A stretch of DNA of 35,803 nucleotides from Campylobacteraceae bacterium (GTDB lineage: Bacteria; Campylobacterota; Campylobacteria; Campylobacterales; BB28): contig JADGEE010000014.1 in assembly GCA_016744535.1 (NCBI GenBank), positions 8,148 to 43,950 of the forward strand. Direction: 5' to 3'. Under the pieces are notes generated by a model, which saw nothing but the letters and a program-made list of their open reading frames with translations, ran no database searches and had not been told where the DNA came from. Each line of letters opens with the position of its first letter. Position 1 is the first letter of the stretch. Below, one piece after another: positions 7,651 through 15,378 of the stretch. The position numbers were made by a program, and so were the translations under genes.

Positions 7651-7743
7651 ATGATTTTACTTACAATTTTCTCAAAAAGTGATAGAGAAAATATAGGTGA
7701 TAATGAGATAAATGATATTTTAAAACAAATTATTACAATTTAA
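7651..7743 (+). pseudogene. Remnant of a RelE-like toxin gene (3' end only)
   Basis: About 30 codons resemble the closing strand and helix of RelE/HigB-type toxins (LLTIFSKSD...NIGDNEIN...). Only this C-terminal end is seen, so the gene is broken and is treated as a fossil. It overlaps the last codon of the convergent kinase gene. The match rests on a short stretch and is tentative. Confidence 0.4.
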
Positions 7744-9551
7744 ATTGGTATTCTAATTGTAATTTTTAATCCATTTTCTATATTTTCAAGATATATTTTT
7801 CCCTTTAAATTATTTTCAATTATAACTTTTGAGATATAAAGCCCAAGCCCAGTACCATTTAAATTACTTTTTGTAGAAAAATATGGCTCAAAAACTTTAG
7901 CCGTATTTTTATCTTCTATTCCACCAGCATTATCTATTATATCTATGATTTGAATATCCTTATCAATATAAGCATTGATTTTTATTTTAGGCTCTTTTAT
8001 AGATTGAATCCTAAAAGCTTCAAATGAATTTTTTAAAATATTAATAATTGCTTGTGTAAATTCGTTTTTAAAAATTTTTATTTTATAGTCTAAATCTATC
8101 GATATATTAAATTTTACTTTAAAATTTTCAAAAGATGGTTTCATAATAGATAATATCTCTTGTATAATTTCATTTAAATTTATAATATCTTTTCTATCAT
8201 CAGATTTAAAATAGCGTGTAAAGTAAGATATAGTTTTTGACATATCTTGAATTTGTTCCATTATATATTCAATATTTTTTGTAATATCATCACTCTTTAA
8301 ATTTTCATCTTCTAATTCATCCTCAATATTTTCTAACATTAAAGAGACTCTACTAAGTGGTTGTCTCCAATGGTGTGAAACTAAACTAAGCATCTCACCC
8401 ATTGCACTCATTTTAGCTTGTTGTATTAAAATTTTTTCTTGTCTCTCTTTATCTTTTTGACTTGTAATATCTCTTCTAATTGCATTAAAAAATATTATTT
8501 CTCTATTTTTATTAAAAATTGGCTCAATTTTAACTTGAGCCCAATAGCTACTCCCATCTTTTTTTCTATTTTTAATCTCTCCTTCCCAACTCTCTCCACT
8601 ATTTATCTTAGCCCATAAATTTTTATAGAATTTACTAGAAATATCTGGATGTCTTAAAATACTATGAGTTTTACCAATTAATTCAAATTTAGAAAATCCA
8701 CTCTCTTTTAAAAAAGCTTCACTTACATAAATAATATTTCCATAAATATCAGTTTTTGAACAATTAATATTTTTATCAATCAATTCTAACTGCTCTTCAA
8801 TTTGATTTATCTGTTGAACATACTCCATTGCATTATGAATTGTATAGTTAAATTCCTCTTTGGTAAATGGTTTAGTTATATATCCATTTGCTCCATACTT
8901 TAAAAATTTTGCTGATACATCTTTTGAGCCGTGTGCAGTCTCACCAATTATTACTTTTTCAAATTTTTTATATTTTTTTCTAATTTGGAGAGTAAGCTCA
9001 AATCCATCCATCATAGGCATATTATAATCTGTCAAAATTAAATTTATATCAGGTACTTTTTTTAAAATCTCAAGTGCCTCTTTTCCATCTTTAGCTTCAT
9101 ATACATCAAACAACAAAAGCTTTAAGTGCATTTTTATAATTTCACGAGATAAGGTTGAATCATCTACAACTAAGGCTTTCTTATCTATATATTTACTAAT
9201 GTTATCTATAACTTTAATTATATAATTGATATCTTCTTCTCTATTTTTTATAACAAAATCTATAACGCTTTTATTGGTAATTAAGTCATACAAATCATCA
9301 TTAAAATTACCACTTAAAACAATTGATGGAATTTTTTTTGAGAGAATATAATCTACTATCTCTCCATTTGGTGCATCAGGCAAATTTAAATCTAATATTG
9401 CAATAAAAAATTTATCTCTATCTTTCTCTATTAAATCAACTGCTTTTTGCATTGTTAGAGCAATAGTAGAGTTTAAATACTTTCTTTTTAATTTAACTTC
9501 TAACATTTTTGCAAGTGATTTACTATTTTCAACAATTAAAACATTTCTCAT
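7740..9551 (-). CDS. Hybrid histidine kinase, REC-REC-PAS-HisKA-HATPase
   Basis: This is a 603-residue cytoplasmic kinase without membrane segments. Receiver 1 (about 1-120) has phospho-acceptor D54 (ILDLNLPD), but its acidic pair reads E8-N9 instead of two acids. Receiver 2 (about 130-250) is canonical, with VVDDST and D175 (TDYNMP). A PAS domain (about 265-365) carries the GKTHSILRHPD signature seen in aerotaxis-type PAS domains. The HisKA helix has SHHWRQP with H393 as likely phospho-acceptor. The ATPase domain has N, DNAGGI and GTGLGLYI boxes. Having the receivers in front suggests input from another kinase. It overlaps nothing upstream and is 10 bases after the SH3 gene. Confidence 0.9.
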   Translation of the reverse strand: MRNVLIVENSKSLAKMLEVKLKRKYLNSTIALTMQKAVDLIEKDRDKFFIAILDLNLPDAPNGEIVDYILSKKIPSIVLSGNFNDDLYDLITNKSVIDFVIKNREEDINYIIKVIDNISKYIDKKALVVDDSTLSREIIKMHLKLLLFDVYEAKDGKEALEILKKVPDINLILTDYNMPMMDGFELTLQIRKKYKKFEKVIIGETAHGSKDVSAKFLKYGANGYITKPFTKEEFNYTIHNAMEYVQQINQIEEQLELIDKNINCSKTDIYGNIIYVSEAFLKESGFSKFELIGKTHSILRHPDISSKFYKNLWAKINSGESWEGEIKNRKKDGSSYWAQVKIEPIFNKNREIIFFNAIRRDITSQKDKERQEKILIQQAKMSAMGEMLSLVSHHWRQPLSRVSLMLENIEDELEDENLKSDDITKNIEYIMEQIQDMSKTISYFTRYFKSDDRKDIINLNEIIQEILSIMKPSFENFKVKFNISIDLDYKIKIFKNEFTQAIINILKNSFEAFRIQSIKEPKIKINAYIDKDIQIIDIIDNAGGIEDKNTAKVFEPYFSTKSNLNGTGLGLYISKVIIENNLKGKIYLENIENGLKITIRIPI

Positions 9552-9561
9552 AATTTTTTAC

Positions 9562-10161
9562 TTACTTTTTAATATTTTTTACTGAATATTGAGCTACATT
9601 TATCCATAACTCTTCTTTACTCTTTTTCCATTTTCCTCTACTAAAATATCCACTAATCTGTATCCAACTTCCTCTTTTTTGATAAGCTGTAAATTTATTA
9701 CCTTTTACCCAATTTTGAATTACATTTCCATCAAAAGAATCATAAATTTCACTATCTTCTAATAATTCAAATGTAGTAGCTTTAAATGTTTCTAACTTAT
9801 CAGTATTTTTATTTTTTTTCTCCTCTATCACTTCTGTTTTTTGAATATTTTCACTATTTTTCACACTATTTATCTCTAAAATAATATCTTTAATTATAGA
9901 TTTTTGCTCATCAATAATTAACTCAACTAATCCAAGCTTTTGCTCATTGTGATAAACTTTCTCTTGTACATCATCAAGTCGTTTTAAAATATTAAATTGC
10001 TTTTTTTTAATTTCTACCAAATCTTTTGCAATATCTTTAAATATCTCTGTTACTTCTGTTGTTTTTATATTAAAATCTATATTTTCAATATCATCAATAT
10101 TTTTAACTTCATTTGCTATAAGATAGCTAGACAAGATAAAAAATATAAAAAAATTCTTCAT
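9562..10161 (-). CDS. Periplasmic coiled-coil protein with SH3-like domain
   Basis: This is a 199-residue protein. A signal peptide (about 1-17, FFIFFILSSYLIANE) exports it. Residues 35-100 form a charged coiled coil, a Lys/Glu-rich linker follows, and residues about 125-195 look like a bacterial SH3 domain (AYQKRGSWIQISGYF, then ELWINVAQYS). Such domains bind cell-wall peptides or proteins. The gene precedes the hybrid kinase with a 10-base gap, so the two are likely co-expressed; a link between wall sensing and that cytoplasmic kinase is only a suggestion. I cannot assign it to a named gene. Confidence 0.7.
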   Translation of the reverse strand: MKNFFIFFILSSYLIANEVKNIDDIENIDFNIKTTEVTEIFKDIAKDLVEIKKKQFNILKRLDDVQEKVYHNEQKLGLVELIIDEQKSIIKDIILEINSVKNSENIQKTEVIEEKKNKNTDKLETFKATTFELLEDSEIYDSFDGNVIQNWVKGNKFTAYQKRGSWIQISGYFSRGKWKKSKEELWINVAQYSVKNIKK

Positions 10162-10261
10162 TTTCAGACCCTAGTTTTTTAATTTAAGAATAATAACATT
10201 TTATACTAAAATAGATTTTTAATTTTAATAAAAGGGGAGAAAAAAAATAGATTATTTTGTC

Positions 10262-11749
10262 TTAAAAATAAGCATTTAACATAAAATATAAGTTTTCTTG
10301 AGCTCCATCTTTGTTTGCAGGTTCTCCAAAGTGCCATCCACTACCTGTATAATCCTCTTGAACTTTTAAATATCCAATTCTACTTGAAACATATCTATTC
10401 CAAGGTTGATTCCAATAAATTTCCATTGCATCTCCACGAATTGCTAATTTATTAAATACATCTTCACTTCCTTGAGTTCCACTCCACCAATATTTACTCC
10501 CTTTGTTATACTCTGCTCCAAATTGAGCTCTGTTTAAAAAAGGTAGCGTATATCTAAAACCTGTATAAATTGAATTTCCAGTATCATTTATCATAGCACC
10601 TCTTGCGTAACTTGCATTTGTATAAGCACTATCAATAGCATCACTTTTCCCGATATTATCTACACTTGTAAAATTAAGAGTATTTCCATTTGGATTAGGG
10701 TCACTTATAGCAGCGTGTACAAATATATCAAGTCCTGTATCTGCAACTCTTCTAATTTCAAAACCAGCTGCATAATTTGTAATATCACCTATTGGCTTAG
10801 CTTGTTTTATATCAGTAGAGACGCTTGAGCTTCCAAGATAAGGTGTAGCTTTAATATTAGATAATTTATTTCCACCAATATATAGAGTGTTGTCTCCTAG
10901 TGCTAAAATTCTTGTCTCTAAAAATGCACCGATAATATCACCATTTTGAAAAGTTTCACGATTACATTGATAATAATATTGGTCTGAATCTAGAGTATAG
11001 CTCTTTCCTCCAACTGCTCTTATCCAAGTATCTTTGGCTAAAATTTCAGATAAATCTGCTGTTAAAATAGCACCATAACTTGCCATATCAAAAATTAAAC
11101 TAGGAAAAACTGATTTTCTAGGAGTACCTTCAATTAAGTTTGAACTTAATCCACCTGTTGTTGGTAAAATACCTGCACTAAAAATAAGTGGAATTTTAGT
11201 AACTTTATTGAATGAGTAGTCAAAATAAGCTTTATCGATATCAAAAGATGTAAAAGTATTACTACTAGCTGCTGTCACACCTCTACTTAAAACACAAATT
11301 CTCTCGTTATTTTGGCTACTTCTTGATATTACAACTCTACCTGTAAATTTTGTATTATCTGTAATATCTGTTTGCATATTAAGTCTAAATCTCGTAGAGT
11401 AGTGAGGTTTCCAATCTTTATCAAACCCACCTTGATCTCTATCAACTTCATCTCCACCATTTTGCTCAATATCTGTAATAATATTATTCATCTTATATTT
11501 AAAATTATCTACCCTAATTCTAAATTCAGGCGAAAATTTAATTTTATCACTAAGTGATTTTGTCTCAACAACATCTAAAATAGCACCTATCTCTTCAATT
11601 TCTTCATCTCTAATATTGTTATCTTCTTCTAATATTTTAATTCTTTTTTCTAAAATCTCTATCTTTTTTACTAATTCATCATTTGAGAAAGCATATAGAG
11701 AGTTAGCTAAAATTAAAGATAAACTTACTGCAACTATTTTTTTTAACAT
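10262..11749 (-). CDS. Outer-membrane beta-barrel, DUF3373 family
   Basis: This is a 495-residue exported protein with a signal peptide (1-20, ending SLYA), a short coiled coil (about 23-60) and then a long stretch of alternating amphipathic strands ending in an aromatic residue (LNAYF), the usual end of an outer-membrane barrel. Stretches such as FSPEFRIRVDNFKY and HYSTRFRLNMQTDITD resemble the DUF3373 proteins common in Campylobacterota, which are thought to be porins; the substrate is unknown. It has an AAAGGAG ribosome site. It follows the 84-residue secreted protein by 25 bases and is likely co-transcribed with it. Confidence 0.82.
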   Translation of the reverse strand: MLKKIVAVSLSLILANSLYAFSNDELVKKIEILEKRIKILEEDNNIRDEEIEEIGAILDVVETKSLSDKIKFSPEFRIRVDNFKYKMNNIITDIEQNGGDEVDRDQGGFDKDWKPHYSTRFRLNMQTDITDNTKFTGRVVISRSSQNNERICVLSRGVTAASSNTFTSFDIDKAYFDYSFNKVTKIPLIFSAGILPTTGGLSSNLIEGTPRKSVFPSLIFDMASYGAILTADLSEILAKDTWIRAVGGKSYTLDSDQYYYQCNRETFQNGDIIGAFLETRILALGDNTLYIGGNKLSNIKATPYLGSSSVSTDIKQAKPIGDITNYAAGFEIRRVADTGLDIFVHAAISDPNPNGNTLNFTSVDNIGKSDAIDSAYTNASYARGAMINDTGNSIYTGFRYTLPFLNRAQFGAEYNKGSKYWWSGTQGSEDVFNKLAIRGDAMEIYWNQPWNRYVSSRIGYLKVQEDYTGSGWHFGEPANKDGAQENLYFMLNAYF

Positions 11750-11774
11750 AAATTAATCTCCTTTTAAAATATTT

Positions 11775-12029
11775 TTATAAACCTGGAACTGTTGGACTAT
11801 CTGAATCAGCGGAGTGTGTTTTTAAGTAATTTAATAATTTTTTCTGTTCATCTCTACTTAATTTATCAATTCCATACTTTTTCATTTTCCTCTTCTTTTT
11901 AAAAATTCTCTCCCACTGTTTTTGTGCTTTTGAAGCAGGATTTAACCTAAACTCTTTTGATAAATATTCACCACTTTTAGCAAAAAGTATTGTAGTAAAC
12001 ATCAAGAAAGCTAATAAACTTTTTATCAT
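11775..12029 (-). CDS. Small secreted protein upstream of the porin
   Basis: This is an 84-residue protein with a signal peptide (1-17, LAFLMFTTILFA). The mature part is short, very basic in the middle (KKKRKMKKYG) and ends in a Ser/Asp/Pro tail. There is no CxxCH haem site and no lipobox cysteine. It contains the segment KLSRDEQKKLLNYLKTHSADSD, which recalls the closing helix of small cytochrome-c-like proteins, but without the haem motif no such function can be claimed. The strong AGGAGG ribosome site and the 25-base gap to the DUF3373 barrel gene suggest a functional partner of that porin. Confidence 0.7.
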   Translation of the reverse strand: MIKSLLAFLMFTTILFAKSGEYLSKEFRLNPASKAQKQWERIFKKKRKMKKYGIDKLSRDEQKKLLNYLKTHSADSDSPTVPGL

Positions 12030-12061
12030 AATTAAGCCCTCCTATATATATTAAGTTGTTT

Positions 12062-12077
12062 TCTTATATCAATAAGA
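12062..12077. promoter_or_regulatory. Dyad in the divergent porin/effector control region
   Basis: TCTTAT-ATCA-ATAAGA is a perfect six-base dyad in the 104-base gap between the porin operon and the DUF4157 gene. It could be an operator for either side; AT-rich DNA gives such dyads by chance, so this is weak. A possible -10 box (TATTAT) for the DUF4157 gene follows around 12105. Confidence 0.25.
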
Positions 12078-12133
12078 TATTAACTTAAAATTAATTAAAT
12101 AATGATATTATGTAATTTAACGAAGGGATAATT

Positions 12134-13153
12134 ATGGAAAAAACACAATTAAAAGAGAATAAAAAAGTTTCAAATAATAAAAATATATCTAGTGGTGGAT
12201 TAATATCCCAAATGATTATCAATAGTCCATTAATGCAACGAAAAGCAAAAGAGCAACAAGATATGTTCGGTGATAATGCTATTTTACAAAAAAAAGAGAA
12301 TAAAACAGGTTTGCCTAATAATTTAAAAAGTGGTATGGAGAATTTATCAGGAATAAATTTAGATAGTGTAAAAGTACACTATAACTCTAGCAAACCAGCA
12401 TCAGTTCAAGCCCACGCTTTTGCACAGGGAAGTGATATTCACTTAGCTTTAGGACAAGAGAAACATTTACCACACGAATTAGGTCATGTAGTCCAACAAG
12501 CAAAAGGTCAAGTAAAACCAACTACAACAGTTGGAGGAGTAGCTGTAAATGACTCACCAAAATTAGAGAGTGAAGCAACTAAAATGGGAAGTAAAGCTTT
12601 GCAGATGAAAGAACAAAACTTTAGTTCTTTAAGTCAATTAAAAACTTCTAAGCATATTAACAATACAATAAGTTTAAGTAAACAAGATATTATACAAAAA
12701 TTCCCTTACGCAATTACTCATTCTGAAAGAGGTAGAAACTTTATGGTTGAATATAATAGTGCAACTATATTATTATATGAAATTCATCCTCTGGATAATA
12801 AAGAAAAAGAAATAGGTTGGATAAAAATGAGATACAATGATGATGATAAGTTTTTGGAATTAAAAACTATTAGTGTTAATGATTCTAAACAAGGTCAAGG
12901 ACTTGGACAAGTATTAGTAAATATGTTTGCCAGATTTGCAAGAGATAAAGGAATTACTAATTTGCGTGTTTTACTAGCTAATGGACATGGGTTATATAAA
13001 AGCTGTGGTTTTATAGTTAACCCAGATGATAAATTTGATATAAAAGGAGAAACACAAACAGTACTTGAAACATCAAAAGCAATAATAAAACACAAAGGCT
13101 ATGTTGAAGGGTACGATAGTACATATAAACAAGACTATGATTTAGATAAATGA
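12134..13153 (+). CDS. DUF4157 eCIS-type cargo protein with C-terminal GNAT domain
   Basis: This is a 339-residue protein without signal peptide. Residues about 60-160 form the DUF4157 (eCIS core) domain: the conserved stretch DSVKVHYNSSKPASVQAHAFAQG, then HELGH at 114-118 (a zincin-like HExxH), VVQQAKGQV, and the closing LESEATKMGSKA. The leader has the usual SPLMQRKAKEQQDMFGDNA form. After a Ser/Thr-rich linker, residues about 205-310 resemble a GNAT acetyltransferase, with KQGQGLGQVLVNMFARFARDKG as acetyl-CoA loop and helix and YKSCGF near the end. DUF4157 proteins are known cargo of extracellular contractile injection systems, with varied C-terminal effector domains. The target of this GNAT is unknown. 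It stands alone on the plus strand with an AAGGG ribosome site. Confidence 0.85.
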   Translation: MEKTQLKENKKVSNNKNISSGGLISQMIINSPLMQRKAKEQQDMFGDNAILQKKENKTGLPNNLKSGMENLSGINLDSVKVHYNSSKPASVQAHAFAQGSDIHLALGQEKHLPHELGHVVQQAKGQVKPTTTVGGVAVNDSPKLESEATKMGSKALQMKEQNFSSLSQLKTSKHINNTISLSKQDIIQKFPYAITHSERGRNFMVEYNSATILLYEIHPLDNKEKEIGWIKMRYNDDDKFLELKTISVNDSKQGQGLGQVLVNMFARFARDKGITNLRVLLANGHGLYKSCGFIVNPDDKFDIKGETQTVLETSKAIIKHKGYVEGYDSTYKQDYDLDK

Positions 13154-13174
13154 TAATTGTACTTTAATAGTAAT

Positions 13175-13197
13175 AAAGGTTTGATTATATAAACTTT
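13175..13197. terminator. Weak hairpin between convergent genes
   Basis: AAAGGTTT (13175-13182) and AAACTTT (13191-13197) pair with one unpaired G around an eight-base loop, between the ends of the DUF4157 gene and the permease gene. There is no clear T-run on the plus strand, so termination is uncertain. Confidence 0.3.
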
Positions 13198-13199
13198 CT

Positions 13200-14375
13200 T
13201 CAATACTCCCTCAATGCACTCATAGGCTCAATATTTTTAGCCCTTAGTGCTGGGTAAATTCCAAAAATAATCCCTGTTAAAAAACTCATAACAATAGCTA
13301 TAAAAAAAGCCTCTATTGAAAAAATAATTGAAAGATTAGATATTAAAGAGATAATTAAAAGAGAAATATAACCCAAAATTGTACCAATAATTGCACCAAT
13401 AAAAATTAAAAATAGTGTGTAAATTAAATACTGTTGCATAATTCTAATATTTGTAGCCCCCAATGCAATTCTTAAACCTATCTCTCTAGTCTGTTCTGTT
13501 ATGTTTGAGAGCATTATATTCATAACTCCTATTCCACCACTTAAAAGTGACATTACAGCAATACTTAAAGTTATTAGTGAAAAGATATTCTGTGTTTTAC
13601 TTTTCTGTTTTAGTATTTGATATGGAATAACTATCTCAAAATCTCTTATATTCAAATGATTTTTTAGTAATATTTTTTCAATTAATTTTGCACTCTCAAA
13701 TAACTCTTTTGAGTAGATATTTATAGCAGTAAATTTCTTATTTATATTAATAAGTGGATAAGTATTATATGGAGTTAAAATAAAATTATTTAAATTATCT
13801 TTAAATTTAGAGATTCCTATAACTCTAAAGTTTTGATTATTAATAATAACATTTGAATTTACACTTATATTATAAGTTTGTGCTATATCTATACTAACAA
13901 TAGCAACTCTTTTAAATAGTTTTAAATCACTTTTTAAAAATGGTCTTCCATTGATTATATTCAACTCTTCAATAGATAAAAAACTCTCTCCTCCTCCATA
14001 AAGATTTGCTGTAAAATCTCTGTTTTTATAAAACATAGAGACTTTTTTATCTAAATATACAGGCGTTATCATAGAAGTTTCTAAAAGAGATATATTTATT
14101 TTTTTTAAATCTTTTAAAGTAAAACCGTTTGAGAGATTATTTAAATCCTCTGATATAATAGAGGGAGATTTATAATTAACTCTAATAGTATTAAATCCTA
14201 AATCTTGAAGAGATTCAATCATCTCTTTTTTTGCACCTTGACTTATAGATATTAATATAATGATAGACGCTACGGCTACTATGATTCCAAAGAGTGAGAG
14301 AGTAGAGTGAAACCACTTTTTAATAAACGCATTTTTAGCGTCTATTATGTCATAAATTATATAATTTATTTGCAT
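13200..14375 (-). CDS. MacB-type ABC transporter permease
   Basis: This is a 391-residue inner-membrane protein of the FtsX/MacB permease family: one N-terminal membrane segment (about 23-45), a large periplasmic MacB-core domain (about 46-260), then three membrane segments (about 270-380) with the family stretch GGIGVMNIMLSNITEQTREIGLRIALGA and the closing FGIYPALRAKNIEPMSALRE. E. coli MacB fuses ATPase and permease; here they are separate. The start lies 26 bases inside the ATPase gene, so translation is coupled. It is the last gene of the long minus-strand operon and should work with the adaptor and TolC encoded upstream. The substrate is not evident; peptides, lipids and toxins are all known for the family. 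Confidence 0.9.
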   Translation of the reverse strand: MQINYIIYDIIDAKNAFIKKWFHSTLSLFGIIVAVASIIILISISQGAKKEMIESLQDLGFNTIRVNYKSPSIISEDLNNLSNGFTLKDLKKINISLLETSMITPVYLDKKVSMFYKNRDFTANLYGGGESFLSIEELNIINGRPFLKSDLKLFKRVAIVSIDIAQTYNISVNSNVIINNQNFRVIGISKFKDNLNNFILTPYNTYPLININKKFTAINIYSKELFESAKLIEKILLKNHLNIRDFEIVIPYQILKQKSKTQNIFSLITLSIAVMSLLSGGIGVMNIMLSNITEQTREIGLRIALGATNIRIMQQYLIYTLFLIFIGAIIGTILGYISLLIISLISNLSIIFSIEAFFIAIVMSFLTGIIFGIYPALRAKNIEPMSALREY

Positions 14376-14988
14376 AGCTTGAAACTATTGGGTCGTGAGT
14401 AACTATGATTACTATTTTGCCTTGATTACTTAACTCTTTTAACATATTTAAAATAATTTTTGTATTATTTAAATCTAAATTTCCAGTAGGCTCATCAGCA
14501 AAAATAATAGTAGGTTCATTTATTAATGCTCTTGCTAAGGCTACTCTTTGCTGTTCTCCACCTGAAAGATTATTTACTTTTTTATTTTCATATCCACTTA
14601 ATCCCACTCTATCTAATAATAAATTAACTCTTTTATTAATCTCTCTATTATTTAAAATATTTTTAGAGTAAGTCAAAGGCAAAGATATATTTTCACTTAC
14701 ATTTAAGTGCATTATCATATTTGCTGATTGAAATACAAATCCAAAACTGCTATTTCTAATATTAGATAGCTCTATATTATTTAACTTGTGTAAATTTAAA
14801 TTATTAAATAAAACTTCACCACTTGTAGGTTTATCTAAAGAGGCTAAAATTGAGAGAAGCGTTGTTTTTCCACTTCCACTAGCTCCAGTTATCGCTAAAA
14901 ATTCTCTCTCATTTACAATTAAATTTAAATTTTGTAAAATTTGTAAATCTCCATAATTTTTAGATATATTTTTAGCAATTAATTTCAC
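14350..14988 (-). CDS. MacB/LolD-type ABC transporter ATPase
   Basis: This is a 212-residue ATP-binding subunit. Walker A is GASGSGKTT (35-43), the Q-loop is FVFQSANM, the signature LSGGEQQRVALARAL, Walker B IIFADEPTGNLD, and the H-loop VIIVTHD. This is the short MacB/LolD/FtsE subfamily that powers mechanotransmission rather than ordinary pumping. Translation starts at a GTG which shares one base with the stop of the DUF4280 gene. All catalytic residues are present. It pairs with the following permease and the MacA-like adaptor two genes upstream, with a PAAR-like gene placed between, which is unusual. Confidence 0.93.
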   Translation of the reverse strand: MKLIAKNISKNYGDLQILQNLNLIVNEREFLAITGASGSGKTTLLSILASLDKPTSGEVLFNNLNLHKLNNIELSNIRNSSFGFVFQSANMIMHLNVSENISLPLTYSKNILNNREINKRVNLLLDRVGLSGYENKKVNNLSGGEQQRVALARALINEPTIIFADEPTGNLDLNNTKIILNMLKELSNQGKIVIIVTHDPIVSSYANKLYNL

Positions 14989-15377
14989 TAAGGAACCATT
15001 GTAGTAAATTGCCCAGGAACTAACACTTCAATAATTCCAGCCCAACTGCACATAAGTTTTGAGCTATTATTTAATGCTGGCATATTTCCAATTAAAACCG
15101 TAGGACTCCCTGGAACCCAAGGGGCTACTGTTACAGGAATACAAGGCATAGGAGTTAAAACCCCAAAAGCCGCAGCAGTTGCAGCTGCTACCATAGGATT
15201 TGCCAAAGATTGACACATAGCAAAAGGTAAAATATTTACAAATGGTTTATTATCCATAATATTTGCAGCTGGCATATTTGACACCAAAGTCCTATTTAAT
15301 GGTAAAACTAAAAGTGAACTAGGTGCTACTCCAAAAGAGCATTTAAGTGTAGCACCCATACAAACTAAAATTCCCAT
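14988..15377 (-). CDS. DUF4280 PAAR-like tip protein
   Basis: This 129-residue protein is rich in Pro, Ala, Met and Cys. It shows the DUF4280 pattern from end to end: an N-terminal C-x-GA-x-L-x-CSFG, then MPAANIMDNKP, FAMCQSLANP, VAAATAAAFGVLTPMPCIP, APWVPGS, a final C-x-W-x-G-x-I, and the closing PGQ. DUF4280 is a PAAR-like family that caps the spike of type VI secretion and eCIS particles, sometimes fused to effectors; this copy has no fused domain. It lies one base after the adaptor gene and shares a base with the ATPase gene, inside a MacAB-TolC operon with no VgrG, sheath or tube gene in view. The family is sure; its job here is not. Confidence 0.9.
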   Translation of the reverse strand: MGILVCMGATLKCSFGVAPSSLLVLPLNRTLVSNMPAANIMDNKPFVNILPFAMCQSLANPMVAAATAAAFGVLTPMPCIPVTVAPWVPGSPTVLIGNMPALNNSSKLMCSWAGIIEVLVPGQFTTMVP

Positions 15378-15378
15378 A

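Noticed and set aside
11775-12029. Small cytochrome c
   Set aside because: The closing helix looks similar, but there is no CxxCH haem-binding motif.
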